This document shows positions 8,543 through 18,010 of a DNA stretch of 64,000 nt, piece after piece. Every line of letters starts with the position of its first letter. Positions within the stretch are counted from its first letter, which is position 1. A program made the position numbers and the translations under genes. The stretch comes from Microbacterium yannicii PS01 (GTDB lineage Bacteria; Actinomycetota; Actinomycetes; Actinomycetales; Microbacteriaceae): NCBI RefSeq assembly GCF_000304335.1, contig NZ_CAJF01000005.1:91940-155939 (forward strand). The letters run 5' to 3'. Below the pieces are notes generated by a model. That model searched no databases. It had not been told where the DNA came from and saw only the letters and a list, made by a program, of their open reading frames with translations.

Positions 8543-10981
8543 ATGAATAAGTACCTGTTCAACGACGACTGGTCGGTGCGCCGCAAGGTGAGCGGCTTCG
8601 TAGACCTCATGGGCGGTGCCGTGTCCGAGTCGGTCACGCTCCCGCACGACGCCATGATCGGATTCACCCGATCTTCCGATGTTTCCGGCGGCCCGTCGTC
8701 CGCGTTCATCCCCGGCGGCGAGGTCGAGTACACGAAGACGTTCGACGTTCCGACGGAGTGGCGCGAGCGACGGGTGAGCATCGAATTCGAGGGCGTGTAC
8801 CGCGACGCCATGGTGTACGTGAACGATGAGTTCGCGGGCCAGTGGAAGTACGGGTACAGCGTCTTCCGCATCTCCCTGGACGCTCATCTCCGGTACGGCC
8901 ACGAGAACGTGGTCCGTGTGGAGGCCCGGGCGCACCAGGATTCCCGCTGGTACACCGGTCTGGGCATCTACCGAGACGTCCATCTCGTCGTCACGCCGCT
9001 GGCGCATATCGTCGACGACGAACTCCGCATCACCACGCCGGACGTCGACGGCGAGCGCGCCGTGGTCGCGTCGGCCGTCGTCGTCCGCAACGAGAGCCCT
9101 GTCACGCGCCGCTTGTCGCTCGAAGTCGAGGTGCGCGACGCCGCCGGCGCGATCGTGGCGCATGATCGCGGACCCGTCACGATCCGACCGAACGCGACGA
9201 CGACGCTACGCAATCGGCTCTATGTCGACGCTCCCCGGCGGTGGGGCGTCGACCACCCGCACCTCTACAACTTCCGTGCACGGCTGGTTGATGAGGAGGG
9301 AGGTGCCACGCACGAGGTGGACACGTCGTTCGGCATCCGCACGATCCGCATCGACCCGCGCCATGGCCTGCGGATCAACGACGTGCCGATCAAGCTCCGT
9401 GGCGCGTGCATCCATCACGACAACGGTCCGCTGGGTGCCGCCACCATCCGCCGGGCCGAGGAGCGCCGGATCGAGCTGCTGAAGGCCGCGGGGTTCAACG
9501 CCATCCGCAGCTCGCACTGCCCGGCCAGTCCCGCGATGCTCGACGCCTGCGACAGGCTCGGCGTCCTCGTGTTCGACGAGACGTTCGACGCGTGGACGGA
9601 GATGAACAAGCCCTACGACTACACCCTCGACTTCCCGGAGTGGTGGGAACGCGACGTCGACGCCATGGTCAAGAAGGACTTCAACCACCCCAGCGTGATC
9701 CTGTACTGCATCGGCAACGAGATTCACGAGTACGGGTCGGGGTTCGGGGGCTCGCTGGCGCGAGACATCGCCGAGCGGATCCGCCTCAAGGACGAGACCC
9801 GTTTCATCACGACGGCGGTGAGCAGCTTCTGGGCGGTCGCCGGCGAGGTCATCGGCGACTTGAAGAACCGCCTCGCGGACGCGACCGCCCGAGGCGTCAA
9901 CGACGTCATGAACGAGATGACGGAGTTCTTCGACGAGGTCACCGTGTCCGATGTCGTCACCGTCCGCACTGCGGAGGCACACGGCGCGGCGGACATCGCC
10001 GGCCTGAACTATGCGGAGGCCCGCTACGCGCCGGACGCCGTCGTCTTTCCGAACCGAGTGGTACTCGGCACCGAGACCAACCCGCGCGTCACTGCGCAGT
10101 CGTGGGCGGCGACCCTCGCACACGATCACGTCATCGGCGGATTCACCTGGACGGGGTGGGACTATCTCGGCGAGGTGGGGCTCGGGCGCACCGACTACAC
10201 CGACGACCCCGAGGTTCGGGGCGGCGGCGACCCGGAGTTCCCCTGGCTCACCGCCTGGGCTGGGGATCTCGACATCACGGGTTTCCGGCGACCTCAGTCC
10301 TACTACCGCGAGATCGTCTACGGACTGCGTCGCGAGCCGTACATCGCGGTACTCAGGCCGCAGCACTACGGCCGCCGACGGCTCGAGATGCAGTGGGCGT
10401 GGAGCGATGCCGTCGCGAGCTGGACCTGGGAGCTCCCGGACGGAGCGCGTGCTGAAGTCGAGGTCTACAGCGACGCCGATGAGGTCGAGCTCGTATTGAA
10501 TGACCGCTCCTTCGGACGATCGGCTGCGGGGCCGGCGGTCGACTTCCGCGCCCGCTTCGACATCGAGTACGAGCCGGGCGAACTGGTTGCGATCGCCTAC
10601 CGCGACGGAATCTCGAGCGAGCGCGTGTCGCTGGTGACGGCATCCGACCGACGGCTCGTCGCGTCCGCAGACCGTTCCCGCATCCAAGCCGACTCCGGCG
10701 ACCTCGCGTACATCAGCATCGAGTTCCGCGACGGGTGCGACGTTCTGAACAGCTCCGAAGACGCCGTCGTCCACGTGTCGGTGGACGGCCCGGGCGAGCT
10801 CGTCGCCCTCGGCTCGGCGCGGCCCGCCACGGAGGAGCGGTTCGATTCGACCAGCTGCACGACCTTCGATGGGCGCGCGCTGGCCATCGTCCGGCCGACC
10901 GGGGAGGGACAGATCACGGTCACGGTGCGCTCCCCGGGCCTGGCCGATGCGCACGCCGCGGTCACCGCGGGAGGGGAGTAG
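8543..10981 (+). CDS. Glycoside hydrolase family 2 (beta-galactosidase-like)
   Basis: An 812-residue protein with the GH2 order: sugar-binding jelly roll, immunoglobulin-like domain, and TIM barrel with acid/base Glu393 (CIGNEIHEYG) and nucleophile Glu511 (VLGTETNPR). It ends with a DUF4982-like segment (VEVYSDADEVELVLNDRSFG) and a further beta-sandwich with an invasin/Big-like pattern. There is no signal peptide. The start is the ATG with GGAGC 5 nt upstream; the open frame extends 15 codons further but without a ribosome binding site. GH2-DUF4982 enzymes remove beta-galactose, alpha-arabinose or glucuronate from oligosaccharides. It is divergent from the MFS operon, shares its operator region, and ends at a strong bidirectional terminator. 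Confidence 0.9.
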   Translation: MNKYLFNDDWSVRRKVSGFVDLMGGAVSESVTLPHDAMIGFTRSSDVSGGPSSAFIPGGEVEYTKTFDVPTEWRERRVSIEFEGVYRDAMVYVNDEFAGQWKYGYSVFRISLDAHLRYGHENVVRVEARAHQDSRWYTGLGIYRDVHLVVTPLAHIVDDELRITTPDVDGERAVVASAVVVRNESPVTRRLSLEVEVRDAAGAIVAHDRGPVTIRPNATTTLRNRLYVDAPRRWGVDHPHLYNFRARLVDEEGGATHEVDTSFGIRTIRIDPRHGLRINDVPIKLRGACIHHDNGPLGAATIRRAEERRIELLKAAGFNAIRSSHCPASPAMLDACDRLGVLVFDETFDAWTEMNKPYDYTLDFPEWWERDVDAMVKKDFNHPSVILYCIGNEIHEYGSGFGGSLARDIAERIRLKDETRFITTAVSSFWAVAGEVIGDLKNRLADATARGVNDVMNEMTEFFDEVTVSDVVTVRTAEAHGAADIAGLNYAEARYAPDAVVFPNRVVLGTETNPRVTAQSWAATLAHDHVIGGFTWTGWDYLGEVGLGRTDYTDDPEVRGGGDPEFPWLTAWAGDLDITGFRRPQSYYREIVYGLRREPYIAVLRPQHYGRRRLEMQWAWSDAVASWTWELPDGARAEVEVYSDADEVELVLNDRSFGRSAAGPAVDFRARFDIEYEPGELVAIAYRDGISSERVSLVTASDRRLVASADRSRIQADSGDLAYISIEFRDGCDVLNSSEDAVVHVSVDGPGELVALGSARPATEERFDSTSCTTFDGRALAIVRPTGEGQITVTVRSPGLADAHAAVTAGGE

Positions 10982-10982
10982 C

Positions 10983-11011
10983 GGTGGCGGATCCCTCGTG
11001 GATCCGCCACC
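10983..11011. terminator. Bidirectional terminator between GH2 and the ABC/GH operon
   Basis: A perfect 12-bp inverted repeat GGTGGCGGATCC with a 5-nt loop, placed 2 bp after each of the two convergent stop codons. There is no U-tract, as is common in high-GC actinobacteria. Confidence 0.8.
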
Positions 11012-11013
11012 AC

Positions 11014-12747
11014 TCAGTCGGCTGCGCGCACCCGCACCGCGATATACGGACGTGCCGGCAGCTCGGCACGCACGTCGCCTTCGTGAACACCGGGCAGCTC
11101 TTCGATGGTCATCGCCCAGGTGTCGATGACGTCGATCTTCGCGCGCATCTTCTCTGGCACCCTGACGGTTCGAAACCGCGGCCGGGCGTCACTGAAGTAT
11201 GTCAGCGCATAGCCGTCTCCCCCGCCCGTCGCGAAGTCCCAGTCGCTCGGCAGCGGCGTGATCCGCCCAGCTGGTGCGGCCTCGATGAGCTCGCGCAAGA
11301 ACGCGAGTCGGGGCAGACTCTCGCCGCGCAGGGTGCCGCCTTTCGCCCAGAAGATGACTTCATCGTCAGACCAGAATGTCTCGCCGTGCGTGAGGAACGC
11401 CCCCTGCAGAGTCGCCTCCCAGAATCTGCGGACGACCTCCTCGGCGGTGAGGTTCCCCCAGCCCTGATCGATGTCACCCTCGTAGCCGAACTCGTCGACG
11501 ACGATCGGCTTGTCCCATCTGTTGCGCCACTTCGCGACCGACTGTGCCATCTCTCGTCCGCCGCCTTGGATGCTCGCGTGCGTCGCCCACTCGGCGCTGT
11601 AGTCGAAGATCTCCACCCAGTTGTGGATCGACAGCGGATGTCCCACGGGGTCGTTCGCGATCACGAGCGCCGCGAGGCGGTCCCAATCCTCGCGTCGCAT
11701 GGCGGTGAGGAGGTCGTACTCGTTCGCCATCGACCACCAGACGTTCGGGAATGCCGACAGGCGGCGCACGACGTACGACACGTAGCGGTCGTCGGCGGCA
11801 GGGCCGAGCGTGGCGAATCCCCACCGGTCATAGGGGTGGAAGAGAATGACATCCGCGTCGATGCCCAGCCTCGCGAGGTCGTCGATGCGCCGCTCGAGGT
11901 GGGAGAAGTACTCCAGGTCGAAGCGAGTGGTGTCGAAGCCACCGTCCTCGGCACGCTCGAAGACGAAGCGATCGGGTTCGTTCGAGTTGAACAGGAACGA
12001 CTTGGGAAACAGCCCCATCCGCAGCTTGTTGAATGGCGCGGCCTCCAGCGAGCGCAGCGTCTCCTCCTGCAATTCCTCCGGCTGATGCGTCCACGCGTAT
12101 GACGTGGTCCCGACGGGGACGAAGGGCGTGCCATCGGCGTGCCTGAACCCGCGTCCACTGACGCGCACCGGTCCCCGCGCATCGGACTCGCTGACGTCGA
12201 CGACTCCCTGAATGCCATCGAGCGAGCGTGCTGTCGATTCGGTCGTGAACGTCCAGCGGCCAGCAGCCGGCGGAAGGAAGCGCAGTCGATAGACGCCGTC
12301 GCCGTCGTAGAAGCCTCCGATGTCGAGCGTCGCCCCATCGAGAGCGAAGACCGCCGTGAGCTCGACGTCGACGAACGGGTTCCCGTGAGAAGGGCCCCGC
12401 AGGACGATGTCGACTCGCTCGTGGAGAGCGGCGGCACCCGGTACCTCGACAGTGGCGGATCCCGGGGCGACATCGTCGGCCTCATAGTCACGTGAAGCGA
12501 CGATCGCCGGATCCTGCGGCGGGAGTGGGCTGAGGTCTTCGAACGCGGCGACGGCCTCGAGGACCGCGGCCTTCCGCGGGTCACCCTCGCCGAGGATCAA
12601 GCTCACCAGCGACCCGAACGGGAAATCTGCGAGCTGGGTGAGCATCGGCGACGCGAGCAGCTCGGGAGCGATCGCGCCGATGGCTTCCTTCGCGTCGGGC
12701 TGCTGGAGAACTGCGGAAGCGGGGGTCTGTTGGTCGATGTAGCGCAT
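11014..12747 (-). CDS. DUF5060/DUF4038 glycosidase (GH140-like) with N-terminal helical module
   Basis: This 577-residue cytoplasmic protein has three parts. An N-terminal helical segment (residues 8-70, around PELLASPMLTQLADFPFG) is followed by a DUF5060 beta-sandwich (about 85-190) and a DUF4038/GH-A barrel whose catalytic pair appears to be Glu in SMANEYD (near residue 341) and Glu in VVDEFGYEG (near 417). A DUF5605-like C-terminal strand domain closes it. DUF4038 proteins include GH140 apiosidases acting on rhamnogalacturonan II, but many members are uncharacterised, so the substrate is open. It is the last gene of the long operon, 15 bp after GH43. The helical module resembles the C-terminal extension of the GH78 two genes upstream. 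Confidence 0.82.
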   Translation of the reverse strand: MRYIDQQTPASAVLQQPDAKEAIGAIAPELLASPMLTQLADFPFGSLVSLILGEGDPRKAAVLEAVAAFEDLSPLPPQDPAIVASRDYEADDVAPGSATVEVPGAAALHERVDIVLRGPSHGNPFVDVELTAVFALDGATLDIGGFYDGDGVYRLRFLPPAAGRWTFTTESTARSLDGIQGVVDVSESDARGPVRVSGRGFRHADGTPFVPVGTTSYAWTHQPEELQEETLRSLEAAPFNKLRMGLFPKSFLFNSNEPDRFVFERAEDGGFDTTRFDLEYFSHLERRIDDLARLGIDADVILFHPYDRWGFATLGPAADDRYVSYVVRRLSAFPNVWWSMANEYDLLTAMRREDWDRLAALVIANDPVGHPLSIHNWVEIFDYSAEWATHASIQGGGREMAQSVAKWRNRWDKPIVVDEFGYEGDIDQGWGNLTAEEVVRRFWEATLQGAFLTHGETFWSDDEVIFWAKGGTLRGESLPRLAFLRELIEAAPAGRITPLPSDWDFATGGGDGYALTYFSDARPRFRTVRVPEKMRAKIDVIDTWAMTIEELPGVHEGDVRAELPARPYIAVRVRAAD

Positions 12748-12762
12748 GGTTCCTCGAAGGAT

Positions 12763-14274
12763 TCAGTCAAGAAGAGGTCGATAGGTGACGGCCACGATGC
12801 GACCGTCGCGCGATGGAGCGCCGAGTGCGAGCATCCGGCCGGTGAAGCCGGCGGCGACCTCCGTGGAGAAGTACCGGCCGTCCAGGCGCGCGATCTCGAT
12901 CGCTTCGCCGTCGCGAACGACGGAGAGCACGACGTCGTCGGGGCCGGCGTACCCGAACGGCACCGGCGCCACCTGAGGAGGCATCGTTGAGACGCGCAGG
13001 GTCGCCGCGTCGCCGGTGATCTCGACGGCGCCGATCCGCTGACGGATGTCCCCGATCTGCACAATCGCCTGAGCGTGGCCATTCTCGAAGATGACCCCGC
13101 ACCAGTGGCGGTCGTCCAGCCGCAGCCCAACGACGCCGGATCGCTCGACGACCGCGTCGGCCTGCCACGAGAAATCCGTCACTCGCGTGCACAGGACATC
13201 GCCCGCTGATCCCCAGGAACGGAACCTGAGTCCGCCCTCCGGTGCTCGCTCGACAACCGCGTCGGGCTCGCTACCCGCGGCCACCCATCGCGGGTCGAGA
13301 TCGGCACCCGCGAATTCCTCCGAGAAGTCAGAGCCGCCCTGCGGCAGTTCGAAGCGAGCCTCATCGAATACGGGCCAGCCGTCGACCCAGTCCACGCCGG
13401 CGAGGAACGTCTCGCGGCCGAGAACATGGAAGCCCGGTGTGGAACCGCGCGGTCTGGCACCGAGATAGACGGCTGCCCATCCACCGTCCGGCGTCTGAAC
13501 GAGGTCGGCGTGGCCGACGTTCTGCACCGGATGTGAGGTGCTTCGGTGAGTGAAGACCGGGTTCCAATCGCACGACTCGAAGGGTCCGCGGGGGCTCTGC
13601 CCCCGCGCGACGGTCACGCAATGTCCGCGCTCGGTGCCCCCCTCGGCGAGCATGACGTACCAGTAGTCGCCGATGCGGTAGAGGTGCGGCCCTTCCGCCA
13701 TCGGCATCCCACTCCCCTGCCACACCGGATAGTGCGGCTCGAGGAGGCGCCCCGTCTCGAGGTCGATCGGCGCCTGGCGGATGCCCTGGCCGCCGACAGT
13801 GAAGTCAAGGACATGCCAGGTGAGGTAGCAGGTGCCGTCGTCGTCCCAGCACAGGTCGGGGTCGATTCCGATGGCTTCGGGGACGAAGACGGGATCACTC
13901 CACGGCCCCGCGGGGTCGGTCGCGTGGACGATCAGCTGTCCTGACTCGAAGTCGCTGACGTTCGTCGTGATGAACCAGAAGCGGCCGTCACGGTGACGAA
14001 GCGTCGATCCGTAGATCCCGGTCGAGGGTCCTGAGGTGCCGGCGCGGAACTGCGACCGCCGCGTGAGGATGTTGCCGATCTGAGTCCACGTCACCAGATC
14101 TCGGCTGTGGAAGATCGGGGCACCGGGAAAGTACTCGAAGCTCGAATGCGCGAGGTAGTAGTCATCACCGACGCGGCAGATCGTGGGGTCGGGGTGGAAT
14201 CCGGGGATGATCGGGTGCAGTTCCGCGCTCAGGGTCTTCGCCAGCGATGTCGGGGCTGCCACGGGTTCAGACAT
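12763..14274 (-). CDS. Glycoside hydrolase family 43 (beta-xylosidase/alpha-L-arabinofuranosidase type)
   Basis: A 503-residue protein. The five-bladed propeller shows the three acidic residues of GH43: Asp29 in GFHPDPTI, the pKa-modulating Asp in IDPDLCWDDDG, and Glu in MAEGPHLY. The C-terminal about 190 residues form a concanavalin-like beta-sandwich (GH43 C2/DUF1349-like). There is no signal peptide. It overlaps the end of the GH78 gene by 8 bp and precedes the DUF5060 gene by 15 bp, so all three are co-translated. It likely removes xylose or arabinose from imported oligosaccharides; the linkage cannot be told from sequence. Confidence 0.9.
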   Translation of the reverse strand: MSEPVAAPTSLAKTLSAELHPIIPGFHPDPTICRVGDDYYLAHSSFEYFPGAPIFHSRDLVTWTQIGNILTRRSQFRAGTSGPSTGIYGSTLRHRDGRFWFITTNVSDFESGQLIVHATDPAGPWSDPVFVPEAIGIDPDLCWDDDGTCYLTWHVLDFTVGGQGIRQAPIDLETGRLLEPHYPVWQGSGMPMAEGPHLYRIGDYWYVMLAEGGTERGHCVTVARGQSPRGPFESCDWNPVFTHRSTSHPVQNVGHADLVQTPDGGWAAVYLGARPRGSTPGFHVLGRETFLAGVDWVDGWPVFDEARFELPQGGSDFSEEFAGADLDPRWVAAGSEPDAVVERAPEGGLRFRSWGSAGDVLCTRVTDFSWQADAVVERSGVVGLRLDDRHWCGVIFENGHAQAIVQIGDIRQRIGAVEITGDAATLRVSTMPPQVAPVPFGYAGPDDVVLSVVRDGEAIEIARLDGRYFSTEVAAGFTGRMLALGAPSRDGRIVAVTYRPLLD

Positions 14275-17119
14275 GGCTGGCCAGTTCTCCCTGGGCCGCG
14301 AGCCGCCGGGTCGGCATGGTCGGCGTGGTCAAGCGGTTCGCGACGAGCCGGCCGAGCGCCAGCGTCGTCGTCTCAGACGGCCAGATACGCGTCCAGACCG
14401 CAGCCCCGATTTCCGCAGCGGGTCGGTCGCGGAACGGCGTCAGCAGCTGCGCGAGGTGCGTGTCCGACGCAGCGAGCCCGTTGTCGACCGCGAAGCGTGT
14501 CAGCTCCGCCCACGCGTCCTCGTCGTCTACGAAGTCACGCACGGTCGCGATGGGTTCAACCTCGGACGGCTGGTCCATCAACTCCCAGCGATGACGGCCG
14601 TGGCCCACCGACCGGGTCTTGGCCTCATCCGGAAGTTCAATCTCCGCACGGGCCCCGACTGGTACTTCCACTTCGAGCGTGACGACACCGGCGGCGCGAG
14701 ACCAGCTCACTGATGCGTCACCGTACGGCGTGCAGTGACGCGCCGCGCAGTGGTCCAGCGCCGACGGGAAGATGGGGCGGATCAAGATGGTGCGGTACCC
14801 GGGGGCAGCGGGGGCAAGACCGGCGACGCGACGGTGGACCCAGTCGATCACGCTCCCCAGCGCGTAGTGGTTGAACGAAGTCATCCCGTTCGAATTGATC
14901 GTGCCATCGGGAAGCAGGCTGTCCCATCGCTCCCAGATGGTCGTCGCTCCGACCGTGATCGGATACAGCCACGAGGGAGACTGTGTCTGCAGCAGGAGAC
15001 GCACTGCCAGATCCGGGAATCCGGCGTTTGTCAGCGCGTCGCAGATGAGCGGCGTTCCGACGAACCCGGTGGCGATCCGGAAGCTGCTCTTTCGCACGAG
15101 GTCAGCCAGGCGTTCGCCCGCGGCGGCACGCTGTCGCGGGTCGGGCAGCAGGTCCCATTCCAGCGCCATCGCGTAGACCGTTTGTGCGTCCGAGACGATA
15201 CGGCCCGACGGCGCGACGAACTCCGCGTTGAACGCTTGGCGTACGCGCTCAGCCAGGTGGCGGTAGAACTGCGCCGCTTCCTCGTCACCCACCAGCTCGG
15301 CAGTTCGGGCGACGATCTCGGCCGAGCGGGCGAAGTGTGCGGTTGCGACCACATCCGGATCGGACTTCGCGTTGAAGGGGTCGTCGGCAGGCGCGGTCGG
15401 ATCGAGCCAATCGCCGTACTGCACGCCTCCTCGCCAGATCAGGTCGTCGCCTGCGACGGACGTGATGTGGTCGACCCACGCGCGCATGCTCCCGAACTGC
15501 CGCTCCAGGATGCCGCGGTCACCGGTTCGCTCCCACAGGACCCAGGGCACGACGGTCGCGGCATCGCCCCACGCCGCGGCGGGGATGGTCGTGAGCTCGG
15601 AGCGCAGGACGTCGGGGACGACGTGCGGCACTCGTCCGGAAGGATCCTGCTCGGCCGCGAGGTCCGCAAGCCAGGAGGTCAGGAACCCGCCGGAGTCGAA
15701 GAGGTACGTGGCGGTGGGAGAGAAGACCTGGATGTCGCCCGTCCATCCGAGGCGCTCGTCTCGCTGCGGGCAATCGGTGGGAACGTCCAGGAAGTTCCCT
15801 CTCATGCTCCAGACCACGTTGCGGTGGAGCTGGTTCAGCATCTCGTCGCTCGACTCGAACCAGCCGGTGCGAGTGAGGTCGCTGCCGACGACGATCGCCT
15901 CCACGTCCTCACGCCGTACAGCCTCGAGCCCGTCGATCTCGACGTAGCGGAATCCATGGAAGGTGAACGTCGGTTCGAGGATCTCATCGCCGGTCCCCGC
16001 GAGATAGTAGGTGTCGGTCGCTCTCGCGCTGCGCAGCGGGCCGACGCCGAGTTCGTCGGCGTCGAGCACCTCGGCATGCCGGACGACGACCTCGTCGCCA
16101 GGTCTCGACGCAGGCACGCGCAGTCGTACCCATCCGACGAGGTTCTGGCCGAAGTCGATCAGGAGCTTGCCGCCAGGCGACCGCCAGATCCGCTGCGGTG
16201 GGACAGTCTCCGTGATCCGCATCGGTGGTCCGTCTTCGCCGACGAGCACGGTCAAGTCCGCATCGACGATCTCCACCGCGCTGTCGAACGGCGCCACGGA
16301 GTCCTGCCGCAGGTCGGTCGTCTGCCCGTCGTAGATCTCGTCCATGAGAATGCCGGTCGGGCGGGCGCGCCAGGATTCGTCGGTCGCGAGCACGTGCACC
16401 GTCCCGTCATCCGTGGTCACCTCCAACTGGCCGAGGAAGGCGAGCCGATCACCGTAGTGGGCTCGCTGACCGAGGAAACCCATCCGGCCCCGCCACCAGC
16501 CGTTGCCAAGGGTCACTTCGAGGGTGTTCTCGCCCCGCGTGATCAGGGGGGTCACGTCATACGCGCGAACTCGAAGCCGGTGTTCGTAGGCCGTCCATCC
16601 GGGGGCGAGCACCGTGTCGTCGACGGGAAGTCCGTTCAAGCGGGCGGAGAGCAGCCCGTGCGCAGTGGCGAACAGTCTCGCCTTCACCACGCGCCCGGGG
16701 ACCCGTATCCGTCCCTGCAGCTCCGGAGCGGGCTGCCGAAGCCCGCCGAGCCGGATCGGGCTGACGAATCGAGCCTGCCAGTCGGTCGGCGCGAGGAGCC
16801 CCGCCTCCGCCTGCGCCGGCTCACTCCAAGCGCTCCAGGCCTTGCCCCGGACTCGGATCCGGACCGTCACCGATTCGCGGGCGTCCAGTGGAGCGGACGG
16901 CCAAGGCACCAGTACCTGCTCGGGTGATTCCACCACCCAGCGTTCGGTGTCGTCTTCGCGCCGGTGGATCTCGATCTCGTAGGCGGTCTGCTGGTAATCC
17001 TCGGGCGCCTGCGGCACCGTCCAGCTCAGTCGTGGCCGGACGGTCGTGAGGCCGAGAGCCGGCCCCACGTCGGTGCGGTGCTCGAATCGGGGCGCGGTCG
17101 GCGCCGAAAGGGAGGTCAT
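14267..17119 (-). CDS. GH78 alpha-L-rhamnosidase with C-terminal helical extension
   Basis: A 950-residue protein: fibronectin-like N-terminus, rhamnosidase N-terminal sandwich (ATAHGLLSARLNG, LGNGWWRGRMG), and (alpha/alpha)6 catalytic barrel. The acid Glu is in DCPQRDERLGWTGD (about residue 452) and the base Glu in ATTIWERWDS (about 727). A C-terminal jelly roll follows, then about 95 extra residues (855-950) forming a helical module. It has no signal peptide. AGGA lies upstream of the ATG. It sits directly behind the ABC transporter genes, 37 bp after the second ATPase gene. It releases L-rhamnose from imported rhamnosides. Differences from the second GH78 in the catalytic loop suggest the two have different specificities. 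Confidence 0.93.
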   Translation of the reverse strand: MTSLSAPTAPRFEHRTDVGPALGLTTVRPRLSWTVPQAPEDYQQTAYEIEIHRREDDTERWVVESPEQVLVPWPSAPLDARESVTVRIRVRGKAWSAWSEPAQAEAGLLAPTDWQARFVSPIRLGGLRQPAPELQGRIRVPGRVVKARLFATAHGLLSARLNGLPVDDTVLAPGWTAYEHRLRVRAYDVTPLITRGENTLEVTLGNGWWRGRMGFLGQRAHYGDRLAFLGQLEVTTDDGTVHVLATDESWRARPTGILMDEIYDGQTTDLRQDSVAPFDSAVEIVDADLTVLVGEDGPPMRITETVPPQRIWRSPGGKLLIDFGQNLVGWVRLRVPASRPGDEVVVRHAEVLDADELGVGPLRSARATDTYYLAGTGDEILEPTFTFHGFRYVEIDGLEAVRREDVEAIVVGSDLTRTGWFESSDEMLNQLHRNVVWSMRGNFLDVPTDCPQRDERLGWTGDIQVFSPTATYLFDSGGFLTSWLADLAAEQDPSGRVPHVVPDVLRSELTTIPAAAWGDAATVVPWVLWERTGDRGILERQFGSMRAWVDHITSVAGDDLIWRGGVQYGDWLDPTAPADDPFNAKSDPDVVATAHFARSAEIVARTAELVGDEEAAQFYRHLAERVRQAFNAEFVAPSGRIVSDAQTVYAMALEWDLLPDPRQRAAAGERLADLVRKSSFRIATGFVGTPLICDALTNAGFPDLAVRLLLQTQSPSWLYPITVGATTIWERWDSLLPDGTINSNGMTSFNHYALGSVIDWVHRRVAGLAPAAPGYRTILIRPIFPSALDHCAARHCTPYGDASVSWSRAAGVVTLEVEVPVGARAEIELPDEAKTRSVGHGRHRWELMDQPSEVEPIATVRDFVDDEDAWAELTRFAVDNGLAASDTHLAQLLTPFRDRPAAEIGAAVWTRIWPSETTTLALGRLVANRLTTPTMPTRRLAAQGELASHV

Positions 17120-17155
17120 ATGTGTCCTGGGGTGTGAGGGAGCCGTGCGCCGTGA

Positions 17156-18010
17156 TCAGGCGGAAGCGGGCGGGCTGTCGGCGACCTCGCGCGACAGCGC
17201 CGGACCGAACAGCCGGAGACGCTCGGCGCGGCGCGCTCGTTGCCGCGGCGGGTCGGCGATGGGCGCTGACATCTGCAGCCGACGCGTGTACGGGTGCTGC
17301 GGTCTGGTCGCGACCTGGTGCGCGTCACCGATCTCCACGATGCGACCGCCTTGCAGCACCGCGATGCGGTCGCTGATGGCATGGACAACACCCAGGTCAT
17401 GGCTGATGAACAGGTACGCGACACCCGTCTCCTTCTGCAGCTCATCGAGCAGCGCCAGCACCCGAGCCTGCGTCGTCACGTCCAGCGCGCTGGTGGGCTC
17501 ATCGCACACGATCACGGAAGGATCGAGCGCAAGCGCGCGCGCAATCGCAATTCGCTGACGTTGACCCCCGGAGAACTCGCGCGGATACCGAGACCCGGCG
17601 TCTGCCGGAAGGCCCACAGCGTCCAACAGTTCACGAACCCGACTGCGACCGTCAGCAACCCCGGCAGCGCGAAGCGGCTCCACAAGGATGCTCTCCACCG
17701 TCATCGAGGGGTTCAGCGACGAATAGGGATCCTGGAAGATCACCTGGATGTCACGCGCGACCTGGCGTCGCCGTGCCCGGGAGATGTTGCTGATCTCTTG
17801 GCCGCGGAAAGAGATCGTGCCCTCAGTGACCGGAGCCAGGCCGAGGATCGCCCGGCCGATCGTCGTCTTCCCGGATCCCGATTCACCGACCAGACTCACC
17901 GTCTCTCCGGCTTTCAGGGCGAGCGAGACGTCCTCGATCACCGTCTTCCCCCCGCGTCGGCCGCCGTAGCGGACGACCAGGTTGTTGATCTCGAGCAGCG
18001 CCTCACTCAT
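17156..18010 (-). CDS. ABC transporter ATP-binding protein, oligopeptide/DppF type
   Basis: A 284-residue ATPase with Walker A GESGSGKTT, signature FSGGQRQRIAIARAL, Walker B VIVCDEPTSALD and the switch histidine in LFISHDLGVVHA. The C-terminal oligopeptide-family tail (HPYTRRLQMSAP) is present. The ATG at 18010 lies inside the 3' end of the upstream permease-ATPase gene (8 bp overlap). It pairs with the ATPase half of that fusion to energise the importer. Opp/Dpp-type transporters also import oligosaccharides, and the GH genes behind it suggest a glycoside substrate. Confidence 0.92.
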   Translation of the reverse strand: MSEALLEINNLVVRYGGRRGGKTVIEDVSLALKAGETVSLVGESGSGKTTIGRAILGLAPVTEGTISFRGQEISNISRARRRQVARDIQVIFQDPYSSLNPSMTVESILVEPLRAAGVADGRSRVRELLDAVGLPADAGSRYPREFSGGQRQRIAIARALALDPSVIVCDEPTSALDVTTQARVLALLDELQKETGVAYLFISHDLGVVHAISDRIAVLQGGRIVEIGDAHQVATRPQHPYTRRLQMSAPIADPPRQRARRAERLRLFGPALSREVADSPPASA

